From the NCBI GenBank assembly GCA_963693365.1, contig CAVNZM010000009.1:10664001-10728000 (forward strand): a DNA stretch of 64,000 nt, given 5' to 3'. Below the pieces are notes generated by a model. The model was not told where the DNA came from. It worked only from the letters and a program-made list of their open reading frames with translations, and searched no databases. Of the stretch, positions 12,837-26,942 are shown piece by piece (the first letter of the stretch is position 1; every line of letters begins with the position of its first letter). The stretch is from Amoebidium appalachense. Taxonomy: Eukaryota > Ichthyosporea. The position numbers and the translations under genes were made by a program.

Positions 12837-13825
12837 CTGGGGGGGGGGGGGGGGGAGGGGGGATTAGGATGTGCAACACAGTACGAACAGTCTCAGTATC
12901 AACCCCCCCCCCCCCCCCCCCCCCCCCCCTCTCCTCCCCTTCCCCAAGAAAAAAGCGAACAAACAAACAAACAAAAAGAACAGCCCCTTTTTGTTTCATG
13001 CTCCTGTCTCCTGTTTACCACGGCCCATCCACTACATCAACTTCCATCTAGCGATTACCCCATCAATATCAACGAATTTCCAGGAACTATCCCTCCACTA
13101 TCCCATTGGGACCTGTCCCTCCATTATCCCATCAGAAACTATCACTCTACTATCCCAACAATACCCACGAATTTTCCGAAAATATCCCGTCCATCCCATA
13201 CCAGCACGTCTAGTGCCTGGTCCAGCCTGCTTGCATGGGTCTTGGGCTGGGGTCTGTCGGCATGGCTGGCGGCTGCACTGGCCAACAGCGTGAGGATGCT
13301 CTCTGGGGGGGAAGGAGTGGTTACGCTACATGCATGGGGTGAGGGATACGAGGGGAGGAGGAGGAGGAAGAGGAGGAGGGGGGTGTATTGGGAAATTCAG
13401 GAGAGTAATTATGAGGGCGGGATGGAAGAGCAGAAAAGCGACGCAGTGGAGAGCAGAATGAGCGGGAAACGGTGGCTCCCCGGGGGGGGGGGGGGGGGGG
13501 GGGGGTTGATAATGATGAGCAAGGATAGGCAGAGATGTCTGTGTATGTGCTGGTGCACAGCTACCCCCGTGATATGACAAGAATAAGGGACCCAATGTAG
13601 CCACACAGATACACCACTGCTGATACCATCCAACCCCTATGCCAATATATCCCCCCCCCCCCCCCCCCAAAAACAAAAAAAAAGGGGGGGGGGGGGGGGG
13701 GGGGGGGGCTTTGTCAAATATGATCACATTTCCCCTAAAAAAAAAAGAGAGAGAGAGGGGGGGACGATAATGGCACGTGAGCTGCAATATATAGATTGGA
13801 GGCATCACCTGACTCCCAAAACAGT

Positions 13826-13877
<52 letters not shown>

Positions 13878-14301
13878 TTACCCCAGTCCTCTGCCGTCTC
13901 TATGTGGCTCATGTTTGCTCTCAGGAACACCCCCAGCCCTGTGCACGTGGTCAGTGCCCACCTGCCACCCAGGCCCTGCACAACCATGCTGACAGGGGCA
14001 CACATGAGCCAGAAAGAGAAACACACACGTCACTCCATTTCTATCTCTCCCTCTCTCTTTCTCTCTCTCTCGCTCTCTCTCTCCGTCTCTCTCTCTTTCC
14101 CCTTGCCCTGCTCCCCCCCCTCCCCTCCCCCCCCTCCCCTCCCCCCTCTCCCCTCCCCCCCCCCCCCCTCCCCCCCAAAAGCAACACTCCACCCCCTCCC
14201 TCCCCCTTCCCTGCCGCTGTCAATTTGGCATCAGCCACACTACATCTTCCCTCCATTCCCAATCCAGACAAAAGAAATGCATAATAACCCCCCCCCCCCC
14301 A

Positions 14302-14332
<31 letters not shown>

Positions 14333-14816
14333 TCCCCCTGCCCCCCCGTCCATACCCCCCCCCGCTCTCTCTCTCTCTCTCCGGCACAGTAGGCCAAAAA
14401 AAAAAAAAAAAAGGAAAACAACCAAAAACCCAACACAGCAAGCAAGCCCACCCACCAGCCATAGTCTGAGGCACAGTCTGTGCTGCTGTCTTTGGGTCCA
14501 ACCTCAGCAGGGTAGTGAGTGCCCCCAGCACCTGACTGCTGACTGCTGTGTTGTGGTACAGCCTGCTGCCCAGGCGGAATAGTGCTACTACGGCACGGTC
14601 GGCTAGACGGGGGGTAGGTTCGGCAGCAAGGATGGAGGTCAGGTGGTCAAACACGATGTGCCATACGTGGTGGATACGGTCCTGAGGGGGGTAAAGGGGT
14701 TAGTGGCATACAGGCTAGGCCTGGTTGCATCTGGTGGGAACAGATTGGAGGCCAAAGGGCGGGCGGAGTAGGAGAGGAGCAAGCGGGGGAGGGCAGGGTG
14801 GTGGTGGTGGTGGTGG

Positions 14817-14854
<38 letters not shown>

Positions 14855-15522
14855 GGGGGGAGGGGAGAGGGAGAGAGAGAAAGGGAGACAGACAGAGACA
14901 GAAAGGAAGAGAGAGAGAGAGAGAGGGGGGGGGGGGGGGGGGGGGAGGCTTGCCATTGACCATTTAGCAGCGCTGGGTGCGTGGGGAGGGGGACAGAGAG
15001 GGTTGTATGCCGATTGAGAAGGATAAGAGACGGGAGCAGGGGGAAACGGGGGGGGTGGTGGTGGGGGGGAGGAACATATGCCACACATGAAACGAAAGAG
15101 ACGGGAGCAGGGGGAATGTGGGGGGGATGAACATATGCCATGCATTGCAACAGGCACCAGAGCCTAACACACACACCCACACACCATGGTGCCAAAGGTG
15201 TGTGCACATGCCTGCACAATCACCCACATCATATGCCCCTTGCAAGTGCTCGCATGCACACAGTGTTATTAGGTGTGCCCTGAATGCATGTGTTATCATG
15301 TGACACCATGCACGTATGCCAATGTCCACCTTGTTGGCCAGTGTGACATTAACGAGGTTTTCGAGGAAAAACATGGCCGCCTCCTCATCGTACTCCCCTG
15401 AGCGCTGGTACTCTGGGGGGCACATGGTGGTAAGTTTACTGTGCATCAAAAAGCGGAAGAAGAGACCCGGGAGCATGGGTGGTCGAAGATTTTTCTATTT
15501 GCGAGGGGGGATTTTTTTTTTT

Positions 15523-15568
<46 letters not shown>

Positions 15569-16742
15569 TTTTATAACTGTGGCGGTAACGTGAAGATGAG
15601 AGAGTACGATTTGGTGTGTCTACACGTGCTAGAGTGCATGTTGGTGGTGTCTCTCTATCTGCCTCACATTTTCACTCTTTATCCCCCCCCCTCCCCGTGT
15701 GTGTGAGTGTGTGTGTGTGTGAGTGAGTGTGTGTGTGTGCGCGCGCGCGCATGCGTGCGTGCGTGTGTGTGTGTGTGTTTGTGTGTATCTCTGGGCATTT
15801 GGCTAGGGATATTTACCGCTGTACTCCTGCTGCTGCTGGCTGGGCTGTTGGGGCTGGGAGGCATAGACAAGCGCACGGGTCAGGTAGACGAGGGACTCAA
15901 CCTGGGGGGGGGGGGGGGGGGGTCAGTGGCTGAGTACTATGCAAATAATCAAGCCGGGGGGGGGGGGGGGGGGGGGGGGGGAGGGGGGAAGGGGGGGGAG
16001 TGAGGGAAAGAGCTGTTTCGTTCACTTTGCAGCAGCACAACCCAGCTGATGGTGGCTGTGGCTGTGTGTGGTGGTGGTTGCTGCCATCCGTCCAGGTTTT
16101 ACCAAGTCATTGACTGCCAGAGGGAACACATGTATGTGTTGGAGGTATAGACTGGGTGAAAGGGGGTGATGGTGCGTGAATTCAAGTCCATTGTAACACA
16201 CACATCTCTCTTTTCACTTTTCTTCCTCACTATACATGGTCTATGTCCTCCTGAAAGCTAGTTTCGTTCACTTCTAGCCAACAGTTAGATGCCTATGATG
16301 CTCTGAGCACACACCTTCAGGAACCTGCTCTCCATAAATAGCTCGGGGATGCGGCACTGACCGAGACACTCCTCGGCGGCCTTCTTGGCCTGAAATGAAG
16401 TCAGTTAGTGGAGGGTCACATGATGCCACAGTTAAAATGACAGGACATAGCACAGGGGGAAACAACACCACTACCCCAAACTCTCCCATCACACCTTTCG
16501 TTCTCAACAACCACAACCCTTAAACACAAACAAAGATACCCACACACTCACACACCGTTGCCTTACACATACACAAAACATAAACATGTCACCTTCTCGC
16601 ACACACACATACGCATTCGAGCACACCCACACGCACACACGCACACACACACACCCACGCACCCACGCACCCACACACACATGCACACACACACACACAC
16701 ACATACACACGCACCCACCCACCCCCACACCCACGCACCCAT

Positions 16743-16840
<98 letters not shown>

Positions 16841-19072
16841 ACCCACCCACCCACCCACCCACCCACCCACACTCACGCACCTGCACATCCACGGGGTTCT
16901 CCTCCTGCTGCACCTCGCTGCCCAATGCCCAGTAGAGCGTCGATGCAATCCACCCGTCACGCTGCTGCTGTTGCTGCTTGGGCCATGCCATCAGTGCGTG
17001 CACACAGTACTAGTATGTGCACACAGTACTAGTATGTGCACACAGTACTAGTATGTGCACACAGTATTAGTATGTGCACACAGTACTAGTATGTGCACAC
17101 AGTACTAGTATGTGCATACAGTGCCATCGGCAGAACAAAGCAACATACACAGAGTCACCCACATGGTCTATGGTTGATTTGGGCACAAAAATGTTTGGAG
17201 CTGGCAAGGCACGTGCAAAACACGTGACCACACCAACGACACATGCCAGAGAACACCGCACCAACACATCCTCATGGTTGGACATGCATGTGCCTTTCCC
17301 ACGTCTACCCCACCAGTCGGATGGGTGCCGCCATGAACACAAACACAAACGTGCCCATGCATCAACACACACACGAGCACCAGCAGCCCCCGTCCCTCCC
17401 CCGCATCGCGCACCTAACAACCCACCTGCTTTTTGGGCTCGTGCAGGGTGATTGTCCCCTCGAGGAAATCCTGTAAATAGATGTTAGCCACCCCCCAACA
17501 TGGATCACGTGGCACGGGTTAACACTATCTTCTGTGTCTGTCGTGCATGCCTCCACCTCTCTGTGTGTGTCTATGTGCAAGTAGTAGTTCCGTAACTGCC
17601 AGTGGCTAATGCACATGAGCAAGGACACGTGTGCCTGTCTGACCATTACTACACATGCACGGACTTCTTAATGCACGCTCTTCTGTATGCACATGTTTTT
17701 CATGCATGTTTTCCTATGCACAAGTTTTTCATGCGCATGTTTCCTATGCACCTGCTTCCTCGTGCTCGTGTTTTTTCCTCACGTCTTTCGTCATGCACGT
17801 GTTTCTTCACCCACGTGCACCCCCATGCACGGGCACCCACCTCGAGCACAAGCATGGAGGGGGGCAGCAGCTTTGCCTGCAGCATTCTGCGCATACATTC
17901 CAGAATGTTCTTCCAGCCCTCACGCAGCATGTCCCCGTTCTCACGTGCCAGCGAGAACACTGTGTGTTGGTATGTGTGTGTGTGTGTGGAAGGGGGGGGG
18001 GGGGGGGGGGGGGGGGGGAGGGGGGGGGAGGGAGGGGGGAGAGTGGGTTAAAGATGGAGAGAGAAAAGTAGGGAGAACGTGCGTGCTATTGTGTGTGTGC
18101 CTGTGGGTGTTTGTGTGGGCACGAGCGCTTGCGCCTGGGTGTGCGTCTAGGTGGATGTGTGGGGTTTGTAAGTAATATACATATTTGAATGTGTCTGTAA
18201 CCTTGACCCTTCCTGTATATCTCCTCCCCCCTCCCCCCCCTGACCCCCTCCCCCCCCCCCCCCCTCCCACCTCCTTCTCCTCCCCCCCCCCCCTCCCCTC
18301 CCCCCGCGCGCAAAAAAAAAAAAAAGGGATTTACTTGTGACAGCAGCCAGATGTGCCCTGTAGTTGAGGCCAAAAACCACGGCCAGACTCTCCTGCTTGC
18401 CGTTCTCGTCCACACCAACCTGGGGGGGAAGAGGGGGGAGGGGGGGATGGGTTGGTGAGTGGTCGGAACGGTGGTGTCGCAAACTAACCCAACTACAAAT
18501 ACACAATACAGGATCAACAACAAAGCACCCCATTTCTAACTATCCGTGTACGCATGGACATTTACTGGCCACACAGGCATGCATTCACATGTGCATTTGC
18601 AGCACGATCCGTCCATTTAGGAGGAGGTTGGAAAACAACCCAGAGATCCGCGAAAGGCAGCTTTCAGACGCAGGTGGAGTGAGCAGGGGGAGGGGGGGGG
18701 GAGGGGGGGGAGGGGGGGGGGTTGATCCAGGTAAATGGGATAGCAAATGGTAGCAGGGAGGGGGCTAAGGGCTGCACATACATCCGAGAGCAGGCCAGTA
18801 AAGTTGCTGAGACTGATGACCATCTTGTCAAAGACCTCACTGAGCTGGAAGTGCGCAGCCAGGGTGGCACACTGCTTGAAGCCCCCTATGGCACGCTGAA
18901 CAATGCCCTCGTTCTGTGACAGGGGGTGGGAATGAGTTGATGTCGGTCAGGAACCAGACCACCTTACATACACACATAGTCGCCTACATCCAGCCCTACC
19001 TCATCCCCCCCCCCAAAAACCCACCCCCTCCAACCACAACACCCATACACCCAACTACCCCCCCCCCCCCCG

Positions 19073-19131
<59 letters not shown>

Positions 19132-19838
19132 ACCCACCCACCCACCCACCTGTGCGGTATCAAAGATGTATCGGATGGCGGCCACTGCGGGGCTCCAAAT
19201 GACAAGAAACATGTCGTGGTCGTAGTCCGCACTGCACGTCTGGGGAGAAAGTGGGTGAGATAACACCATGTCCAGATATTCTGCTACTCCGAACATCATA
19301 TGAAGATAAACTTCATAAATGCATTGGAGCGGGATAACACCATGCCGAGATATTCTGCTACTCCGAATACCATATGCACATATAGCGGGTAAATGTAATG
19401 GGGTGAAATACACTCAGAAGCATGTTCCAGTACTCCGATCAGACAACTACACAGATAAATCGGTATATGAATTACCGTGCATACACGTGGTTGTGTGGTG
19501 TCCGTGGAACTGGGTGGAAATGTATAGGCATGGCTGTGTGTGTGTGTGTGTCCGCCCATGCATGAGTGTGTGTCCTGCACGGTGTGCAAATAGGTGTGCG
19601 TGCTGTGTGTGGAAATTGTGTACGTGTTGCGCGCATGCATGCACTTTGGGGGACAGAGGGACAAAAAGACAAACCTACGAACAAAAGAGGGCATAAGGGG
19701 GGAGGAGGGCGAGGGGGGGGGGGGGGGGGGGGGGGGTGGAGAGAGGAGGGGTCAACGCACCGAAATGTATTCACCGTACAAGGGATTGCAGCCCTTCTTC
19801 AGCAACTCGGACCAGAAGTAGTTTTCATACGTGGCACC

Positions 19839-19904
<66 letters not shown>

Positions 19905-20986
19905 ATGCGTGTATGTGCATGCTTATCGCGCGTGTGTGCTTGTGTGTGCAAGTCAGGAAAAAACCACAATCTTGCTGTCAGTGTGTGTACACGTACCAAA
20001 GGATGCCCATGCAGCTCACATATTCTGCTGTGCACAAACGGATCCGAACACGTGCATGCCTAGTGTGAACCCACGTTTTACGTGTGTTTGTGCAGGGCAA
20101 GGTGCAATGCTCAGGTGCATGCACGTGCTATGCCTGCAGGTGCAATGCGGTGTGTGTGCACGTGCAACGAGGTGTGTGTGCACGTGCTATGTGGTGTGTG
20201 TGCACGTGCTATGTGATGTGTGTGCACGTGCTATGTGATGTGTGTGCACGTGTGGAGTGTCTGCATGTGCCCATACCGGCCTCATCAGGCATGATGATCT
20301 CGTTGTGTTTGATGCTTGCATAGATCTCCTCCAGGTATTCCCGCTCAAAGTTTTTGCCGTTGTGCAGCCCCCTGCACCCCTTCATGTCAGCTTCAAACAC
20401 AATCACAAACCTATTCCCAATCACCCGAATAAACGAATACCCTCTGACTTCCCTTTGATCCCTCCAGCCACCCCAACCGCACCCCCTCAACCCCCCCACA
20501 TCCAAATTTCCTTCCCTCCGCCCCAGACCACCACCAACCCATATCCACACCACACACAGTGGGCACGTCATCATATTTGAACTAGACCACGAGTATCCCC
20601 CCCCCCCCCCCTCCTCCTCCCTTGCAAAACCCCCCCCTTCTCCCCCCCCCCCCCTCCACACCCCCCCGGCCTGTGACCCACCTCTGATTTTTGATGAAGT
20701 CCTCTACTGTCATTCGCTTCTTGACCTGCAACCCTCCAGTCAGTCACCATGCCATGCACGTGCACACACATTAGAACGGGAGGGAGGAAGGGAGGAAGGG
20801 AGGGAGGGAGGGAGGGGAGAGGGAGGGAGGGAGGGAAGGAGGGAGGGAGGGAGGGAGGGAAGGAAGAAGGGAGGGAAAAATAGAGAGAACGGGAGAAGCA
20901 TATCAGAACCATGCACATGAGCTATTCAAGCCCACATAACCCCCCTTCCCCACCCCGAAAACCCATACATAATACACGAAACTCAG

Positions 20987-21027
<41 letters not shown>

Positions 21028-21580
21028 AGGCCCACCCAAGCAAACAAACAAGAACACACACACGTACCCGTGGGTTGTGCTGATCCACATTGAGCATGAT
21101 GATGGCGTAGGCCAAAACAAACACTGAGTCTGTGTCATCGATCACTCCGGGATTTTGTCTGCACAAATCACGCTGTCAGCTGCCACAGCGGCAAGACCTC
21201 CCCTCCCCCCTCCCCAGAACACACATCCGCCAACACGCCCCATCCCATCCACCCTCTACACAAACACACACTACCCAACCCTGCCCACCAACACACACAC
21301 AAACACACACACCACCCAGTTTGCAAACCCACCCACCCACAACCCATCCCACGCCACTCACAGAAGCATACCACGCCACACACCCATGCAGACCCCATCA
21401 CACCCCCATATTCCACATTCCAACCACCTTGCAGCCTCCACTCTCTTACAATCCCTTCTGCCCCCCCATCCCCCCCCCCCCCCCCCCCCCCCCCCCGAGT
21501 GTCAATAAAGCGGCAACTGCGTTGAAGCCGTCTTTGCACCAGCCAAAAAAAGATGTCTTGCAAACATCCACGTTACCCTC

Positions 21581-21628
<48 letters not shown>

Positions 21629-21954
21629 ACGCATGCACACACCGAAACTGGCCCACCCTGTCCCATCCTCGCCACCCATCCACCCATCCACACACACCAA
21701 AATAAAGAGAAGACCCCCCCCCCCCCCCGGTGTCAATAAAGCGGCAACTGCGTTGAAGCCGTCTTTGCACCAGCCAAAAACAGATGTCTTGCAAACATCC
21801 ACGTTACCCCCCCCCCCCCCCTCCCCAACACACACACAGACACACACGCATGCCCACACTGAAACTGGCTCACCCTTTCCCATCCTCGCCACCCATCCAC
21901 CCATCCACACACACCAAAATAAAGAGAAGACACCCAGGCAACCAAGCAGGCCAT

Positions 21955-22045
<91 letters not shown>

Positions 22046-22626
22046 TTCACCTGTGGTACTGCTCTGCAAATGCCTCCATGATACGGAAGATGATCTGTGC
22101 CTCCCCCGGCAACCTGCAGTCCCACACCATATGCATCAGTGGGTAGCCCCCCCTTCTTTGCTGGCCTAACTCCTCGACAATCAATCCCCCAGAAACCACT
22201 ATGACGGCAGGTGTTACCTGATCAATATTAGCCAAATATTTACGCGCCATTTTTGGCAGGTGGCTAACCATAAAAGGCTAGTTTTGTCACCTTGCTGGCT
22301 AACTTTTTTGGCTGCAGCGCATCCTGCAGGAATACTATTGCCACGATATAATTTTTCAGGAAGAATATATATTCCACGACCAGCAAGGCGCTTTTGAAAG
22401 GTTATAACATCGCCACAGTTTCAGCCGGTCCGGAAAATCATTATGCTCCAGAAACCATCCACATACCCTTGCATTCCTATCTACCCAAAACCTCAAGCCC
22501 ATGCATCTCCACCATATATACATATCCAGACTTCCCAATACCCTTTGCACTCACACACCTCCTATCCATGCATTCGGCACCCTTCCCTCCGCCCAAATCT
22601 TTCGCCCTCAAGCCTCCCCAGTATCA

Positions 22627-22659
<33 letters not shown>

Positions 22660-22986
22660 ACAAACAAACAAAAAAAAACAAAAAAAAAAAAACAGCCCCT
22701 CTTTGCAATACCTGAAACCCTCGAGGAAGTCTCTCAGTGAGTTGTCTATGCGCTGGCCAGCCATGTTGATCGTGCTGGTGAATGCTTTGAGCAGAGACAC
22801 ACCATCGGGCCGGCCAAGGAACTCCCCTGGGGATGGATGGGTGTTAGACATGGGGGTATGGGGTGAGAGCAATGGGTGTGAAAAAGACGCAGTGCGTGGT
22901 TGGGTGTCGGTGTGTGTGTAGATTGTGCATGTGGGGAGAGTTGTGTATGTGCGTGTGTCGTGTGCATGTGTGTGCCATATGCTTGT

Positions 22987-23031
<45 letters not shown>

Positions 23032-23984
23032 ATCTCCTTTCCTTTTGGGTCTTCCAATCTTTGCAAATTTTTTTGGTTCTGGTTTTTTCTCAAGAGAGAC
23101 ACATGCAGGAGCCCTTAATAGGTGGTGTCGTGTGTGTCTAAACACTTATGCCCAGTGTTTTACCTATCTTTGCCTTATGCCCAGTGTTTTACCTATCTTT
23201 GCCTTATGCCCAGTGTTTTACCTATCTTTGCCTTATGCCCAGTGTTTTACCTATCTTTGCCTTATGCCCAGTGTTTTACCTATCTTTGCCTTGTCCAGCT
23301 GGGGAGTGGTCCTCAGGAACACAACAAGGTCATCTTCAAAAGGTTCGGGGGTGATGGGATCATGCCCCTCTCCTGCCGCCCATACACCAATCAGATCAGC
23401 TCAAACACATCAACCAATCAGATTAGCTCAAATGCATCAACCAATCATTATGTGTCAGCAATTCACACTGGCCCAGCATGCATCCTTCCCCCCCTTCCCT
23501 GCCCCCGCCGCCGCCAGCCACCTTGCGTTCACACACAGACCTTGTAACCCTCTCCCTTCAACCTTACCCAGCCTCTGCCCCCGCAACTCACCCCACACCT
23601 TGCATCAAGCACCGTCCAATCACCCCTCTAAGCCCTAGGACTCCCCCCCCCCCCCCCCCCCCCCCTAACCCTTCCCTCCCCCAACCCTTCGACGCACCGC
23701 TCTCCCCTTACCCATACCCACCCACCCACCCACCCACCCACGCACCCCCCCCCCCCCCCCCTTTACCCACACCCACCCACCCACCATCACTCCCTCCCCC
23801 CCCCTCTCTTCCCCTCCACCACCCACCTGTAGGAACTTCACGCCCTTTGCCGGTTTCTCATTGAACAGTGCGGATGCCTCCAGCAGCAGCTGTTTGTTTC
23901 GTCTCAGCTCACGGAGTGACGCTGCACTCAAGAGCTGGCCTCGACCCGCTGCGGGGCTCTGGTCTCCGGCAAGAGAGGTCATGG

Positions 23985-24067
<83 letters not shown>

Positions 24068-25032
24068 AAAAAGAGAGAGGAGCATGGGGGGAGGTTGGTA
24101 TCAGGGGGACGAACTATTTCTTGCACCATGCATGTTCGTGTGGTTCATGCCTCCTAATGCACGTGCACCTAAAAATCTCAGCCAGATAGCATGTGTAGCC
24201 AACATACCAACGTGTCCACATGCATGCACATGCTTGCATAACGTGTACACGTGCTTGCATAACGTTGTAGCCAACATACCAACGTGTCCACATGCATGCA
24301 CATGCTTGCATAACGTGTACACGTGCTTGCATAACGTGTACACGTGCTTGCATAATGTGTGCCCGTGCATGGCTCTACCTTGCATGGCGCATGGCCGCAA
24401 AGACCATGGGGCTCTGTGGGCGCTGGGCTGCCGGCTGGCTGTCCTCCACCACCAGTGACGGAAGGGACAGGTTCTTGTGCAGGGCAAGCCCGGACCTAAG
24501 ATAACATGGGGTGAGCATGGGCTGCACGGTGATGAGGGTGCCCACGTTCATCGATACGTGTTGTGGGCACACTGTGTGACTATGTGCCGTGTGCGCTCCC
24601 AGTGGCCTATGCAAACACATGTGTGGGGGGGGGTTTCCGCGTGTTCGTGTGTGCATTCTGTTCGTGCACGAGATGTTTGTAAGAATAAGTGCAGGGGCCA
24701 TCCCATGGCGCATGCACGTGCACACATGAGGTTTCACTCGAACATGCTCGCACAACAAATGAAGTTTCACAAGACACATGCATATGCACACAGGATGTTT
24801 CACACGGACACAAGCACGTACTCGTCCCTTGCAGCCATTGGATGTGATGGCAGCCTCTTAGCCTGTCTGCACCTCATCTCAATCGCATCCACCACACTGA
24901 ATAGGCCCTCCAAGGCAAGCATGTGCGTCGATAGGAGCTGACCATTGGCGGGGAAAGAGTGCTGGGGGGGGGGGGGGGGGGGGGGAGAGTGAGTGAGTGT
25001 GAGTAGGTATGTGTCTGTGTGGTGAGGGGGAG

Positions 25033-25111
<79 letters not shown>

Positions 25112-26903
25112 GGGGGGGAGGGGGGGGGGGGGTGAAATGTAAGACGGAAGAGTTTAGCCCCCCCTCCCCCCTCCCCCCTCCCCCTTCACACACGCACACA
25201 TGTCACCCCCCCCCCCCCCCCCTACCCCACCCCCCCTTTTCCCCTGCATGCCCCAGGACTAAGTATGTCAAAGACGACAAAATAACCAAAAAAACAAAAA
25301 GAAAACATCACCTGAACAGTACCAATGTTTGTGCGTGTTCTGTGTGCTGGCCCAAGTGTGTTCTTATTATGCACCCACCTCGCTCAAGAACTTCATGAGC
25401 CTCTCGAGCAGGTCTGAGCAGAACAGATTGCAGTCATAGTTGACGTACAGCTCAACCACAAACCCGGGCTGCCGGCACAGCTGAGAGGGGGAAAAGGGGG
25501 GTCAGAAAGGGTGGCAGCATTTGCAATATGCACGGGCCGAGGGGGGGAGGGGGGGGGGGGGGGGGGTGTCAATTGCAGCATCCGAAGGGCAGAAGAGGAG
25601 CTGGGACTGGGGGCAAGTGAGTGGTGTATGTGTGTGGTGAAAGCGGGGTGGGGGGTGGGGAGGAGGAGGGGGATTCGACGTGGTGATGTTACTGTCTGCG
25701 TGTTATTGTTGCACTTTTCTACCCCATTCTCTGTATCGATAATGTCATCACTCAACCTCTAAACAAACCCAAACATTTACACATCCGCCTGCATGAACAC
25801 TGGTGGATGGCCAGTAACGAGGGAGCCAATGATACCTGCAGGATGGTATCGAGGGCCATCTCCTGGTGTTCGGGGCTGTAGTGGGGCTGGTCGATGCGGG
25901 ACATCAAAAGATCGAGGAACCGCTCAAGCTGGGGTGGGAGGGGAAAAGGGTTGTATAAGGCGTTAGAGCATGAAGTAAACATGGATGGGTAGAGGTGCCT
26001 CGGGCGGGGGAGGGGGGGGGGGGGGGGGGTCCGGTGTGTTCCCGTAGCTCATGTACGACTCTTGTGACACACCATACCACTGCATGGCTAAGAGTTCATT
26101 CAAACTCCTGTCCCGTCAAGCACGGACAAGAGGGTATTGGAAAGATGGAAATGGGCAGGTTATGTGAATCAACAAAGGGAAAAGAAAGGGAAAAGGAGGT
26201 ATTGCAAAAAAACTCGATGGAAAGACGGAAAGGTGCGGTCGAGTGTGTTTCGCGCATGCGTGTGTTTGGGCATTCTATTTGCCTGTGAATATGTACGTGG
26301 GTGTGCGTGCGTGCAAGTGTGTGTGCCCAGTGTGTGCACGGGCATGTTTGCACTTGCCTGGAACTTGAGGTGAGGCCTCAGGGCGATGAAGGTCAGCAGG
26401 GCCAGTCTGAGCGTCAGCGTGAACAGCTGCAGGCTGTCCGTCTTGGCAACCTGCAGGGTATAAGGAGTTAGCCCCAATGTTATTCACATATCTGCGACAG
26501 GGGGGAGGCACTAGTGGATCCCATGGGCTAAATGGCAGAATTCAAGTCACAACCAGCCTGAAGCACACTCTGATGCATCTGATAGTAATGGAGGCAGAGG
26601 TGGGTGAGGCTGTGGTGGGTGAGCATAATGGTTTTTGGACTGGCTGAGTTTGTAGCAATGTTATCACCCACTTAAGAGCGCTTTGTTGGCTGTTATCTAT
26701 ATTATAATCTCTACTTTATTGTTTGTAGAAATAATAGTCCTGCGGGCAGCGCTCCAGCCACAACAGTTAGCCAGCAAGGGGACAAAACTAACCTTTTATG
26801 GTTAGCCACCTGCCAAAAAATGGCGCGTAAATAGTTAGCTAATTTTGATTGGGTAACACATGCCATCACGATGGGTGGGTGGGTGGGTGGGAGGTGGCCG
26901 GGT

Positions 26904-26942
<39 letters not shown>

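Noticed and set aside
23122-23547. ORF across the 29-bp array (repeated [14 protein letters not shown])
   Set aside because: It is the antisense translation of the tandem splice-site repeat, not a membrane protein.
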